Source of the DNA: Cloacibacterium sp.
GTDB taxonomy: Bacteria; Bacteroidota; Bacteroidia; Flavobacteriales; Weeksellaceae
Reading direction: 5' to 3'
Assembly: GCA_017995195.1 (NCBI GenBank)
Contig: JAGOJI010000002.1
Span: 1 to 57,242 of the forward strand
DNA: 57,242 nt
Numbering within the stretch: the first letter of the stretch is position 1; each line of letters starts with the position of its first letter. The notes under the pieces are model-generated. The model was not told the origin of the DNA. It saw only the letters and a program-made list of their open reading frames with translations, and ran no database searches. Positions 26,258 to 35,269 of the stretch are shown piece after piece. A program made the translations under genes and the position numbers.

Positions 26258-26284
26258 AACCATAAGTGTTGTATAAAACTAAGG

Positions 26285-26318
26285 GACTGTCTAAAAAAGA
26301 CAGTCTCTTTTTTTATTT
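26285..26318 (+). terminator. intrinsic terminator of rplU-rpmA
   Basis: GACTGTCT pairs with AGACAGTC around an A-rich loop, followed by a tract of mostly T. Confidence 0.85.
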
Positions 26319-26429
26319 TTTCCTTTTACAACCCATACTTTACGTCTCCACAACTTCACGTCCTACGACGCTACTGCTTACACTTCACAAATCATCCATC
26401 AAAATTGAGACAAATTCAAAATATTGCTA

Positions 26430-26437
26430 TAAATTTG
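26430..26437 (+). promoter_or_regulatory. -7 element (TAAATTTG) of the transporter gene
   Basis: TAAATTTG lies 26 bases before the start at 26463. A TTG occurs upstream, but 22 bases away instead of 19. Confidence 0.45.
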
Positions 26438-26462
26438 CATCGTTTTTTAAATTAACATCATC

Positions 26463-28151
26463 ATGTTCGATTGGGCCTCTCATCTCTTACTTCCTACTGA
26501 AAATCCTACCGCTATACAATCTTTAGTTGTTGTTATATTTGCTATCGGGATTGGTATTTTCGTTGGTAGGTTGAGAGTCAAAAAAATTACTTTAGGCGTT
26601 TCTGCCGTTATGTTTGCCGGATTATTTTTGGGACACTACGGCTACCGTATTCAAATGCCTATTTTAGAGTTTATACGAGATTTGGGACTTATTTTCTTCG
26701 TATATGGTGTTGGTTTACAATTGGGACCTTCGTTTTTTTCGTCCTTCAAGCAAGAAGGAATGAAGTTCAATATTTTGGCAGTAAGTGGTGTTGTGCTAAG
26801 CGGTTTGCTTACTTATGGGCTTTTTCTTACTACCGGTTTAAACATTGAAAACTTGGTCGGGATTCTATCGGGCTCAGTAACGAGTACCCCGGCTTTAGGA
26901 GCGGCAAAAAGTGTTTTAAGCGAAATAAAAACCCAATACCCCGACAAAGTTTTTTCGGATCCTACCATTGGTTATGCTATCACATATCCTTTGGGAGTTT
27001 TAGGGGTAATTATCGCTCTTCTTTTGGCTAAAATTTTTATGAAAATAGATCCCAATGAGGAGATGAAAAAATTCCGAATGAAAAAAATCAATCGTGAATA
27101 TCCCCTTATTCCTAAAAAATGTAGGGTAACCAACGCCGAATTTATAGGAAAATCTTTGCACCAAACCATTCAAGAAATTGGAAAAGACGTTGTAATTTCC
27201 AGATTAAAACATAGCGGCTCCAAAGCTGTTTTCTCTCCTACTTTGGATACGCGACTAAGAGAACGAGATGTATTGATGTTGGTTGGCTTGGAACACGATG
27301 TAGACGAGTTTATCGCTAAAGTAGGAAGACCTTCTGCCGACTCTTTTATTGATTCTTCGAGCGAAATTTTTGTAAAGAATCTTTTCGTGACCAAGAAATC
27401 GGCAATGCACAAAAAACTATCCGAATTAGACCTCTATAATAAATATGACCTAAAGGTTACAAGAGTGTACCGTGCCGGGCAAGAAGTATTGGCAAGACCT
27501 TCTCTGGAACTATTCTATGGAGACAAAATAAGAGTAGTAGGAACCCTTAGTGCCATAGAAGAAGTAAAGGAAATTATAGGAGATTCTGAGAAAAAATTGA
27601 TGGAACCCGATTTTTTATCTCTTTTTGGAGGAGTCTTGTTTGGGATTTTGCTGGGTTCTATCCCAATTATGCTGCCTACTTTGCCTGTACCCATTAAATT
27701 AGGATTTGCTGCAGGACCTCTTATTGCCGCATTGCTCATTAGCCGCTACGGTGGTATTAGCTTCGTACATTCTTATTTTAACAACGGGGCGACATCTTTT
27801 ATGAAAGAGTTGGGCATTTGTTTATTCTTCGCAGCTATTGGAGTGAATGCCGGAGCCAAGTTTTATGATAATTTTGTACAATATAACGGCTGGCTATGGC
27901 TATTGTATGGCTCGGTAATTACCTTTGTCCCTACACTATTCATGTTAATAGTGGGTACTTTTTATATGAAAATCAATTTTCTACAGCTTTCGGGGCTCAT
28001 TAGTGGTGCTCATACCGATGCTGCTGCATTGTCCTTTAGTACCTCGTATTTGGATTCGGATATTCCCATACAGTCTTATGCACAGGTATATCCTTTAGTT
28101 ACTATTTTTAGGATTTTTATTGCTCAGCTTTTGGTTCTGTTGTTGGCATAA
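26463..28151 (+). CDS. AspT/YidE-type putative transporter
   Basis: A 562-residue membrane protein made of two homologous membrane halves (about 1-185 and 380-562) around two RCK_C/TrkA-C-like soluble domains (about 205-375). The layout and blocks such as LIFFVYGVGLQLGPSFFSSF, GSVTSTPALGAA and GLISGAHTDAAALSFS belong to the aspartate:alanine exchanger family, which includes YidE and YbjL. It has its own promoter and a strong terminator. The substrate is unknown. Confidence 0.88.
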   Translation: MFDWASHLLLPTENPTAIQSLVVVIFAIGIGIFVGRLRVKKITLGVSAVMFAGLFLGHYGYRIQMPILEFIRDLGLIFFVYGVGLQLGPSFFSSFKQEGMKFNILAVSGVVLSGLLTYGLFLTTGLNIENLVGILSGSVTSTPALGAAKSVLSEIKTQYPDKVFSDPTIGYAITYPLGVLGVIIALLLAKIFMKIDPNEEMKKFRMKKINREYPLIPKKCRVTNAEFIGKSLHQTIQEIGKDVVISRLKHSGSKAVFSPTLDTRLRERDVLMLVGLEHDVDEFIAKVGRPSADSFIDSSSEIFVKNLFVTKKSAMHKKLSELDLYNKYDLKVTRVYRAGQEVLARPSLELFYGDKIRVVGTLSAIEEVKEIIGDSEKKLMEPDFLSLFGGVLFGILLGSIPIMLPTLPVPIKLGFAAGPLIAALLISRYGGISFVHSYFNNGATSFMKELGICLFFAAIGVNAGAKFYDNFVQYNGWLWLLYGSVITFVPTLFMLIVGTFYMKINFLQLSGLISGAHTDAAALSFSTSYLDSDIPIQSYAQVYPLVTIFRIFIAQLLVLLLA

Positions 28152-28189
28152 AAAAAGGCGGTATTAACTTAGTTAACACCGCCTTTTTT
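28151..28189. terminator. bidirectional terminator between convergent genes
   Basis: An 18-bp stem with one mismatch (28151-28168 with 28172-28189) ends in A6/T6. It serves the transporter gene and the converging nusB-yajC unit. Confidence 0.85.
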
Positions 28190-28205
28190 GGGTTAAAACA
28201 AAAAT

Positions 28206-28490
28206 TTATTTCTCTGAATTTTCAGGGAAACGAGTTGTGGTTAAGTCTCTGGAAATCGCCGCTTTTTCAAACTTGATCTTTCCCGCCATTGTTTCTATAA
28301 CAACGCCATCATCAGCAATTGTTACAATTCTTCCGTGTATTCCTGAGGTCGTTACTACTCTTGTTCCTGGTTTTAGGCTATCTTGAAATGATTTTTCTTT
28401 CTTTTGTTTGGCTATTTGGGGTCTTATCATTAAAAAATAAAACGCTGTAAACATAACCAACATTGGTAAAACCGTAGTTAATAAGTCCAT
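28206..28490 (-). CDS. yajC: preprotein translocase accessory subunit YajC
   Basis: A 94-residue protein with one N-terminal membrane segment (about 8-22), then FYFLMIRPQIAKQKKE and the YajC core TRVVTTSGIHGRIVTIADDGV. It associates with SecDF at the Sec translocon. It is last in the nusB-DUF1573-yajC order. Confidence 0.93.
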   Translation of the reverse strand: MDLLTTVLPMLVMFTAFYFLMIRPQIAKQKKEKSFQDSLKPGTRVVTTSGIHGRIVTIADDGVVIETMAGKIKFEKAAISRDLTTTRFPENSEK

Positions 28491-28522
28491 GTTAAATGTA
28501 TTTGTTGTTGTTTAATATTAAA

Positions 28523-29029
28523 TTACTGAATATTGGCTTTAAAACTCAGTACAATAGGAGCTTTCTCGGTATTGGCGAAAACCTCGGCAGTTTTGGTAAC
28601 CATACCCGTAAAGTTGGTAGAATCAAAACTCAAGGTAATTTTACCTTTTTTGCCCGGTGCAATAGGGTCTTTGGTATATTCCGGAGCCGTGCACCCACAA
28701 GCAGGTTTTACGGTAGAAATAATCAGCGGATTTTTTCCGGTATTTGTAATTTCAAAGATATGTTCTACTTTGTCCCCTTTTTTGATATTTCCAAAGTCAA
28801 AATCAGCCTCCGAGAGAGCTATGCTGGTCAAAGGACCACTTTGAACCATTTTTGTCAAATCTTCAGTAGAGCCTACTGCCGGATTATTGGGTAATACGGT
28901 AGTAGAATCTGTATTTTTAGAAATTTCTGTTCCCGTGGGAGATATGGGTTGTTCTTCCTTTTTTTGGCAAGACAGTAGCACAGTTACCGTCATTATACCA
29001 AGTCCTAAAATTTTGATTGATTTTTTCAT
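28523..29029 (-). CDS. DUF1573 lipoprotein
   Basis: A 168-residue exported protein. The ATG at 29029 (MKKSIKILGLG) gives a proper lipoprotein signal with lipobox LLSC; the longer frame begins with a TTG and is disfavoured. The mature part has a single Ig-like DUF1573 domain: DFGNIKKGDKVEHIFEITNTG and IISTVKPACGCTAPEYTK. The family is abundant in Bacteroidota and of unknown function. It lies between nusB and yajC. Confidence 0.87.
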   Translation of the reverse strand: MKKSIKILGLGIMTVTVLLSCQKKEEQPISPTGTEISKNTDSTTVLPNNPAVGSTEDLTKMVQSGPLTSIALSEADFDFGNIKKGDKVEHIFEITNTGKNPLIISTVKPACGCTAPEYTKDPIAPGKKGKITLSFDSTNFTGMVTKTAEVFANTEKAPIVLSFKANIQ

Positions 29030-29069
29030 AATTTTATGTCTTAATCGTTCTGATTTTTTCAAATGAATA

Positions 29070-29975
29070 TTATGCCCTATTGGTATCTCTTGTATATTTA
29101 TCTAAAATCCCGTTGACAAAAATTTGGGATTTGTCTGATGCAAAAACCTTTGCCACCTCAATATACTCATTGATAATAATTCTGGAAGGGGTAAACGGGA
29201 AGTAATCCAACTCCGAAAAAGCGGTAATCACAATAATTTTATCCATAAGTGAAACCCTTTCCATATCCCAGTTTTCCAATCTTTCAGCTACTTTTTTTTC
29301 CGTTTCTTCCCAATGATTGATGGTATCCAAAAGCAATTTCTTTGCAAATACCCTGTCTTCATCATCTTTTATCATTTTGATAAGGGTGTGCAATGGGCGA
29401 TTTTCTTTCATAAACCCAATCGTCTTCTGAATCATAGAGTTAGCAATATGAATGTCATCTGCCCAAGACAATTCTTTTTCCTCTATATGACTCGCAAAAT
29501 CTTCATTTTCTGCCATATACCTAAGAAAAAGTTTGCCCAAGAATTTTTGATCGTCTTCAAAAGAAAGCGTATCATCTTTCATATAGTCCTGAAAACGTTT
29601 TCCTGCAGTAATTCTTTGGAAAGTTTTTACCAATAAATCATCGTGAAGATCCCAACTGAGTTCTTTATGTTTTGAGGTAAAAGAAAGTCGCTCTTCATTT
29701 TCCTCAATCTGCTTAATTACCTGATTGCGAATAAATTTTTGATTAGGATTAAGATTTTCTTCCGTTTTAATGAACTTATTTTTACCTATCTCTATTTGGT
29801 TCTCGGCAAGATCTTTTAGGGCTACCAAAAAATTGAGTTGATAGATATAAAGATGGTATATCTTCTCTATTTCCGAGAACATATTTTTTTCCAAAATATC
29901 TATTTTTATTGGATTTTGTTGGTAAGCATACAGTGTTTGTACTACTTTCTCTCGTATTTGTCTTCTTCCTAACAT
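29070..29975 (-). CDS. nusB: transcription antitermination factor NusB (long form)
   Basis: A 301-residue protein starting MLGRRQIREKVVQTLYAYQQ. The C-terminal third (LLDTINHWEETEKKVAERLENW, MDKIIVITAFSELDYFP, RIIINEYIEVAKVFAS) is the NusB fold that binds boxA RNA with NusE. The protein is about twice the length of E. coli NusB because of an inserted helical region, a form usual in Bacteroidota. A TATCTTTG element lies about 20 bases upstream. Confidence 0.92.
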   Translation of the reverse strand: MLGRRQIREKVVQTLYAYQQNPIKIDILEKNMFSEIEKIYHLYIYQLNFLVALKDLAENQIEIGKNKFIKTEENLNPNQKFIRNQVIKQIEENEERLSFTSKHKELSWDLHDDLLVKTFQRITAGKRFQDYMKDDTLSFEDDQKFLGKLFLRYMAENEDFASHIEEKELSWADDIHIANSMIQKTIGFMKENRPLHTLIKMIKDDEDRVFAKKLLLDTINHWEETEKKVAERLENWDMERVSLMDKIIVITAFSELDYFPFTPSRIIINEYIEVAKVFASDKSQIFVNGILDKYTRDTNRA

Positions 29976-29995
29976 TTCAAAGAACTTTGTGGGGG

Positions 29996-30003
29996 CAAAG
30001 ATA
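29996..30003 (-). promoter_or_regulatory. -7 element (TATCTTTG) of nusB
   Basis: The minus strand reads TATCTTTG, 21 bases before the nusB start. A clear TTG at 19 bases upstream is lacking. Confidence 0.5.
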
Positions 30004-30112
30004 GGGAAATTTTACAAAGTTTTTTTAGCATTTTTTTTATGAATTCATTCCTTCTCCTTGGCATAAGGTTTGTTGCTTATTAAAGCATATTAAACCCTTT
30101 AAAATCAATTTT

Positions 30113-30409
30113 ATGAAAATTTTATTTACAGCAATCGCTATGGCAGTAGGCTTTACTTTCGCCTCTGCACAGGTAGCTCCTACAACCTCCAACCAAAGTG
30201 CTCCTAAAGTACAAAAAATGGATAAGAGCAAAAAAGCAATGCCTGAGAAGTCTCAGTATACCAAAAAAGAAAAATCGGTTGCTCCGCAAAGCGTAAACGG
30301 TGTAAAAATGAAAAAAGACGGAACGCCCGACAGAAGATACAAAGAAGCCAAAGGCTTGAAAAAAGACGGAACGCCGGACAAAAGATTCAAGGAAAATAAG
30401 TCTAAATAA
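30113..30409 (+). CDS. small secreted protein with KKDGTPD repeats
   Basis: A 98-residue basic protein. A signal peptide is clear (about 1-19, ending TFASAQ). The mature part is rich in K and ends in two tandem copies of a motif, KKDGTPDRRYKEAKG and KKDGTPDKRFKENKS, about 15 residues apart. It is probably disordered. Similar short KKDGTPDxRxKE proteins are known to me from related genomes but without a function. It stands alone between nusB and the GH3 gene and has its own terminator. Confidence 0.75.
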   Translation: MKILFTAIAMAVGFTFASAQVAPTTSNQSAPKVQKMDKSKKAMPEKSQYTKKEKSVAPQSVNGVKMKKDGTPDRRYKEAKGLKKDGTPDKRFKENKSK

Positions 30410-30430
30410 ATTTCATCTATCGCTATATTG

Positions 30431-30461
30431 CCTTACCGAAATATCTCAGTAAGGTTTTTTT
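30431..30461 (+). terminator. intrinsic terminator of the small secreted protein gene
   Basis: CCTTACCGA pairs with TCAGTAAGG (one mismatch), followed by T7. The next gene starts 18 bases later. Confidence 0.7.
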
Positions 30462-30479
30462 ATTTATTTTTGTGAAAGT

Positions 30480-31985
30480 ATGATAGACTTTCTAAAAAAG
30501 AAAATTGCGAAAATTTGGGCAGAAATCCATGTAAAAAACTCGAAAAAGTTCAAAGATAATGCCGTAAAAGATCAGGAAAAACTGCTTTTTTCTCTGTTGA
30601 AAATAGCAGAAAATACTGTTTTTGGGAAAGAACATCATTTTTCCGACATCAAAACCATAGAGGATTTTCAGAATCGCGTACCTGTTAGTGATTATGAAGA
30701 GATTAAACACTACATAGAACAAATAAAACAAGACACTCCTGATGTGCTATGGGAAGGACAACCGCTATACTTGGCAAAAACTTCGGGAACCACCTCAGGA
30801 AGTAAATATATCCCGATTACCAAAGAAGGCATGAGCTATCAGGTACAATCTGCACAGAGTGCTATTTTCCACTACATCGCTCAAAAAAATACTTCGGATT
30901 TTGTAAACGGAAAAACCATTTTTCTACAAGGAAGCCCCGAACTGGAAGATATAAGCGGAATAAAAGTAGGGCGACTATCGGGTATTGTAGCTCACCATAT
31001 TCCTGATTATATCCAAAAAAACAGACTGCCCAGCTGGGAAACCAACATTATAGAAGACTGGGAAGCCAAGGTAGATGCTGTAGTAAAAGAAACGGAAAAC
31101 CAAAATATGACCCTTATTTCCGGTATTCCGCCATGGCTCATTATGTATTTCGAAAAACTAATCGAAAGAAACGGAAAGAAAATAACCGAACTTTTCCCTA
31201 ATCTTCAGCTCATTATTACCGGTGGCGTAAACTACGAACCCTACCACGAAAAAATGACGGAACTTTTAGGAAAAGAAGTGGATACGATACAAACGTATCC
31301 CGCATCCGAAGGTTTTTTTGCCTTTCAGGACGATTATACCCAAGAAGGTTTGTTGTTGCTTACCAATCATGGTATTTTCTATGAATTTATTCCTTTAGAG
31401 GAAGTGGGAAAACCGGAAGCATCACGTATAACACTTGCCGATATAGAGCTTCATAAAGATTATGCCTTAGTGCTCACTACCAATTCGGGACTTTGGGCAT
31501 ATATGATTGGAGATGTGGTTCGGTTCATCAGTAAAGAACCTCATCGGATTTTGGTAAGCGGAAGAACCAAACACTTTACTTCTGCCTTTGGAGAACACGT
31601 AATTGCCTTTGAGGTAGAAGAAGCCCTAAAAGCCTGCATTGCAAAATATCCTGCCCAGATTACTGAGTTCCACCTGGCACCACAAGTAAATCCTGCCGAA
31701 GGCTTACCTTACCATGAATGGTTCATAGAATTCGAAAAAATGCCCGAAAATATAGAAGATTTCAGTCTTTCTTTGGACCACGAGATGCGAGGGCGAAATA
31801 CTTACTACAACGATTTGGTTTCGGGCAATATTCTCAGACCTTTGGTTATTACTTGTCTGCAAAAAAATGCGTTTCAGGAGTATGCCAAATCTCATGGAAA
31901 ATTGGGCGGACAAAACAAAATTCCACGATTGGCAAACGACCGATCTATTGCAGATTATCTGGTAGATTTTAACCTTGAAGAATAG
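30480..31985 (+). CDS. GH3 family protein (putative acyl-acid amido synthetase)
   Basis: A 501-residue member of the GH3 family, the group of ANL-type adenylating enzymes best known from plants, where they conjugate hormones to amino acids. Seen here are the nucleotide loop KTSGTTSGSKYIPIT (about 98-112), ISGIPPWLIMYFE, a YPASEGFFAFQ motif (about 276-286) and VSGRTKHFTSAFGEHV near the hinge. The length fits the bacterial form. Substrate and product are unknown. It is isolated, convergent with the TPR-like gene downstream. Confidence 0.88.
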   Translation: MIDFLKKKIAKIWAEIHVKNSKKFKDNAVKDQEKLLFSLLKIAENTVFGKEHHFSDIKTIEDFQNRVPVSDYEEIKHYIEQIKQDTPDVLWEGQPLYLAKTSGTTSGSKYIPITKEGMSYQVQSAQSAIFHYIAQKNTSDFVNGKTIFLQGSPELEDISGIKVGRLSGIVAHHIPDYIQKNRLPSWETNIIEDWEAKVDAVVKETENQNMTLISGIPPWLIMYFEKLIERNGKKITELFPNLQLIITGGVNYEPYHEKMTELLGKEVDTIQTYPASEGFFAFQDDYTQEGLLLLTNHGIFYEFIPLEEVGKPEASRITLADIELHKDYALVLTTNSGLWAYMIGDVVRFISKEPHRILVSGRTKHFTSAFGEHVIAFEVEEALKACIAKYPAQITEFHLAPQVNPAEGLPYHEWFIEFEKMPENIEDFSLSLDHEMRGRNTYYNDLVSGNILRPLVITCLQKNAFQEYAKSHGKLGGQNKIPRLANDRSIADYLVDFNLEE

Positions 31986-31988
31986 GGA

Positions 31989-32639
31989 TTATTTCTGTTC
32001 CATTTGTTTCAGGAAATACTGGGCTTCTCCTTGTCCCCAATTCGGGTCGAGAGCGTTTTTGAGTTTATAAACCTTGAACTGCTCCAGTGCTTTAGAAAAA
32101 AGTTCTTTTGCTCGAGATTTACTTCCTCCGAATTGCTCTGGAGTAAAGTAAGCATCTTCCGCTTCTAAGATGGTAATTCGTGGATTTTCCGGATCCAGTT
32201 TTTTAGCTTCTGCCAATGCTTTGGCGGCAGATTGCCCATCGGTCATCCATCGTGTAGCCGGATCTACCATCATTTTCATGCCGTAATTCATTTTTCTGAG
32301 CAAAAAAAGTTCGGCATTGTTGGGACTTATAGCTTCGGCTTTTTCAATCATTTTTTCGGCTTCTTCGGCAATTTGGTCGAGTTTACCGGTATCTTTTTGC
32401 ATTTCGGTTCTTCCTTTTTGAATCAATGAAAATGCGGCATAGTAGTAAGGTTGCCACTGCGTTTTTTCCTTGTCGCCAATTCGTACAAAATCGTTGGCGA
32501 GTGCAGTATACTCATCGGTTTTCTTAGGAATTTCGATTCCTTCTATTTTAGAAGTCATGGCTTTTTCGTAAGCCGTTTGTGCTTGGGTGCTAAGGCTTAG
32601 TGCAGACAACACAATGCCTAAAATTATTTTTCTGTTCAT
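31989..32639 (-). CDS. secreted TPR-like protein downstream of a TonB-dependent receptor
   Basis: A 216-residue protein with signal peptide about 1-20 (ending LSTQAQ). The mature part is helical with TPR-like spacing: YYYAAFSLIQKG, IEKAEAISPNNAELFLLRKM and AEAKKLDPENPRITILEAE. It follows the receptor gene at 32786-35017 with a 146-base gap. Similar gene pairs occur in related genomes. It may assist the receptor in the periplasm. The function is not established. Confidence 0.75.
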   Translation of the reverse strand: MNRKIILGIVLSALSLSTQAQTAYEKAMTSKIEGIEIPKKTDEYTALANDFVRIGDKEKTQWQPYYYAAFSLIQKGRTEMQKDTGKLDQIAEEAEKMIEKAEAISPNNAELFLLRKMNYGMKMMVDPATRWMTDGQSAAKALAEAKKLDPENPRITILEAEDAYFTPEQFGGSKSRAKELFSKALEQFKVYKLKNALDPNWGQGEAQYFLKQMEQK

Positions 32640-32785
32640 TTTTTATTGATTTTTATTTTTTTACTGAAAAACCTGAATTTGGACTAACAAAACCATAAAC
32701 AATTGAAAATAAATGTTTTATCTTTTTTTATTGAAACCTTATAACTTCATAACTTTTTTGATAATTTCATAACCTTATATCTTTT

Positions 32786-35017
32786 TTAAAGATTATTATT
32801 AATAGCATCACTGGTTCTATCGATCCCAAAACTGATGAAAACTCCCACAAAAACAAAGGTTTGTGCCGGTGGTAATATTGGACTGCTTCTCAATCCGTCA
32901 TTAGAAAAATTATAACCAAAGATATTTTTGTTACCCAAAACATTGTTGATGGACAATACCAATACCGTAAAAGCCTTTGCATCTTTTTTCCCTAAATTAG
33001 GAAGATAATTTACACTAAAGTTCAAAGCACTATAGTCTTTTATAATTCCTTGGGATTTTAACTGATAACCGCTGTTCTCGTTCACGATATTATAAAAAGG
33101 TCGCCCGTTGGTATAGGTGTAAGACATATTGAAGCCTGTTTTCCACTCTGCCACAAATTTTTTGGCAACAAGAGAGGCGGTATGTTTTGCTGCAAAATTG
33201 GGAAATAAACTCATAGGATAGTTCATAAAATCTCTTTGGCTGTCTAAATACGAATACGAAACCCAATAATCGATATTTTTGAATGTTTTCTTGTCTCTCC
33301 AGAAAAGTTCAATCCCTTTTGCGTAGCCATTTCCTTCTATATTCTTCAATACAGATTGTTGGTTGACCCATTGGGTTTTCATGAGCTTTTCATAGTCTTT
33401 GTAAAAAATTTCTAACCTTAGGTTTCTACCTTCAGAATTTCGCTGAACCTGAAGAATATAATGTGAAGCCGACTGATACCTCAACATATCTCGATTGGAA
33501 ATATTCACTAAATATCTGCTTTCGGGATTTTGAAAATATTGCCCATATGCCAAAGAGGTCAACCATTCTTTAGACAATCTATAGGTTACGGCAGCTCTTG
33601 GTGCAAGGTTCCATTGGTTGAGCCACGATGAATACTCTCCCCTAATCCCCAATCTTACCGAAAGGCTGTTGCTAAACCCCAAATCTGTTTCGGCGAATAA
33701 TGATGTGAGTTGATTGTTGATTTTATAAGTCAAAGGAGTTGTATAAAATGGAAAAACCTGCGTTGTCTCGTTGCTGATATTGGTTTCCATTCCACCTCGT
33801 AATGCCGAAATGATATTGATTTTTCTGTCTAACACCAATTTTGCATTGATGTAATTTGCCGTATTATCTATTACCACACTACTCTGCTTAATGTCTCCTG
33901 TATTCCTACTCAAATCCAGTATATTGTGATTATAGGCATAGGAAAAATTGGCATCTAATTTATATTTGCCCCATTTCTCTCTCCATGTTGCATTGTGAAA
34001 GGTATTTTCTGCTTTTATGGCAAAACCGTCTTTATCATATCCTAATTCTAAAGTAGGTCTTAGAACCGCTGATTGATTGGCATCAACGTTTCCGTAATAT
34101 TTGAACATTCCTCCATTCTTGGTTTTGAATCTGTAGTTAAAATCGGCACTCATTCCGCTGGGTGATTTTTCAAATTCGGTTTCCCATTTGAGAAGTTTGG
34201 TCATCAAAAACAGATTAGAATAACTTGCACTTACGCCATAAGACCGGTCTTTGGCTTTATTAACCATTTGGACATTGGCACTGGCAAATAGCGGAGAAAC
34301 ACCGAAGCTGTACGATGAGGTTTCAGGAATATCTACACTTTCTAAAACTAAAATTGAAGACAAAGCCTGCCCATACAAAGCCGAATATCCTCCGGAAGAA
34401 AACACGTTTCCCTTGAACAAAGAAGTATTGAAACGCTCTCTACCTGCTATACCCGGCGTAGAATTGGTAAAATAGTTGTTTACCAAAGTACCATCGAAGA
34501 AGATTTTACTCTCTGTTCCGGTTCCACCACGTACAAAAAGTCCCTCGCTCTCCCCTACCTTCTGAACGCCCGGTAAGGTAATAAGTGCTGAAGTAATCTG
34601 AGCATCGGCTCCCGCAGTAGTATAAATATCCAAAGGTTTCAAAATGGCAGTTGCACGTTTTCTGTCGCTTGCCTCAATAGCTCCTGCGGTAATAACCACC
34701 GCGCTAATCTCATTAATTTTCTCTTTCATTTGGGAGTCTATCGTTAGGTTTTTTCCGTCGATATTGATTTTTTTTTCTACTTCTGCAAAATCGGGAGCAC
34801 TAAAAACCAATATTTTATCGCCTGTTTCGGTGGTTTGAAATGAATAATTTCCTTTCTCGTCCGATGTAGCTCCATCATAGGTGTCTTTAAGCGTTACCGA
34901 AACATCTTTAAGTGCTTTTCCTCCTTTGGTTTTTATTTTGCCCGATATGGTTATTTGAGCAAATGAAAAGGCTGAAAACAGTGTGAAAAATAGAGCTATA
35001 GATTTCATAGGTTTCAT
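32786..35017 (-). CDS. TonB-dependent receptor (fourth in the window)
   Basis: A 743-residue outer-membrane receptor. Signal peptide about 1-21 (ending AFSFAQ), then a carboxypeptidase-regulatory-like beta domain (about 22-100), a plug (about 115-225, with GESEGLFVRGGTGTESKIFF) and a barrel. It belongs to a different subfamily from the three receptors at 11849-19006. The C-terminus (SFGIDRTSDAINNNL) lacks the usual terminal aromatic residue and runs past the last barrel strand. An ATG three codons in (35008) may be the real start, since a TATCTTTG element lies only 13 bases before 35017. Confidence 0.9.
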   Translation of the reverse strand: MKPMKSIALFFTLFSAFSFAQITISGKIKTKGGKALKDVSVTLKDTYDGATSDEKGNYSFQTTETGDKILVFSAPDFAEVEKKINIDGKNLTIDSQMKEKINEISAVVITAGAIEASDRKRATAILKPLDIYTTAGADAQITSALITLPGVQKVGESEGLFVRGGTGTESKIFFDGTLVNNYFTNSTPGIAGRERFNTSLFKGNVFSSGGYSALYGQALSSILVLESVDIPETSSYSFGVSPLFASANVQMVNKAKDRSYGVSASYSNLFLMTKLLKWETEFEKSPSGMSADFNYRFKTKNGGMFKYYGNVDANQSAVLRPTLELGYDKDGFAIKAENTFHNATWREKWGKYKLDANFSYAYNHNILDLSRNTGDIKQSSVVIDNTANYINAKLVLDRKINIISALRGGMETNISNETTQVFPFYTTPLTYKINNQLTSLFAETDLGFSNSLSVRLGIRGEYSSWLNQWNLAPRAAVTYRLSKEWLTSLAYGQYFQNPESRYLVNISNRDMLRYQSASHYILQVQRNSEGRNLRLEIFYKDYEKLMKTQWVNQQSVLKNIEGNGYAKGIELFWRDKKTFKNIDYWVSYSYLDSQRDFMNYPMSLFPNFAAKHTASLVAKKFVAEWKTGFNMSYTYTNGRPFYNIVNENSGYQLKSQGIIKDYSALNFSVNYLPNLGKKDAKAFTVLVLSINNVLGNKNIFGYNFSNDGLRSSPILPPAQTFVFVGVFISFGIDRTSDAINNNL

Positions 35018-35029
35018 TATTTAGTTGCC

Positions 35030-35037
35030 CAAAGATA
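35030..35037 (-). promoter_or_regulatory. -7 element (TATCTTTG) of the fourth receptor
   Basis: The minus strand reads TATCTTTG, so close to the annotated start that the ATG at 35008 becomes the more likely initiation codon. The rest of the gap 35038-35269 shows no gene. Confidence 0.45.
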
Positions 35038-35269
35038 AAAACAAAAGAAAAAGTAAAAGAAAACAAGTTGACCGAAAGGCATATTTTAGTTGCTGAATCG
35101 CTTAGTTGAATCTATTTTGTATAAAACGTGGGGCTCAATATATTTTTTATCTCGCATCAGTAACGTGTATGGAGATTTCTTTTCCTTAATCAAATAAGCT
35201 TATACTTATTGATTATCAATAAATTATTGTTGATTGGATTTCTTTAAATAAAACCCCAAAAGCCTTTAT

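Noticed and set aside
26266-26526. A plus-strand frame over the rpmA terminator and transporter start
   Set aside because: It runs through an intrinsic terminator and overlaps the certain start of the transporter gene in another frame.
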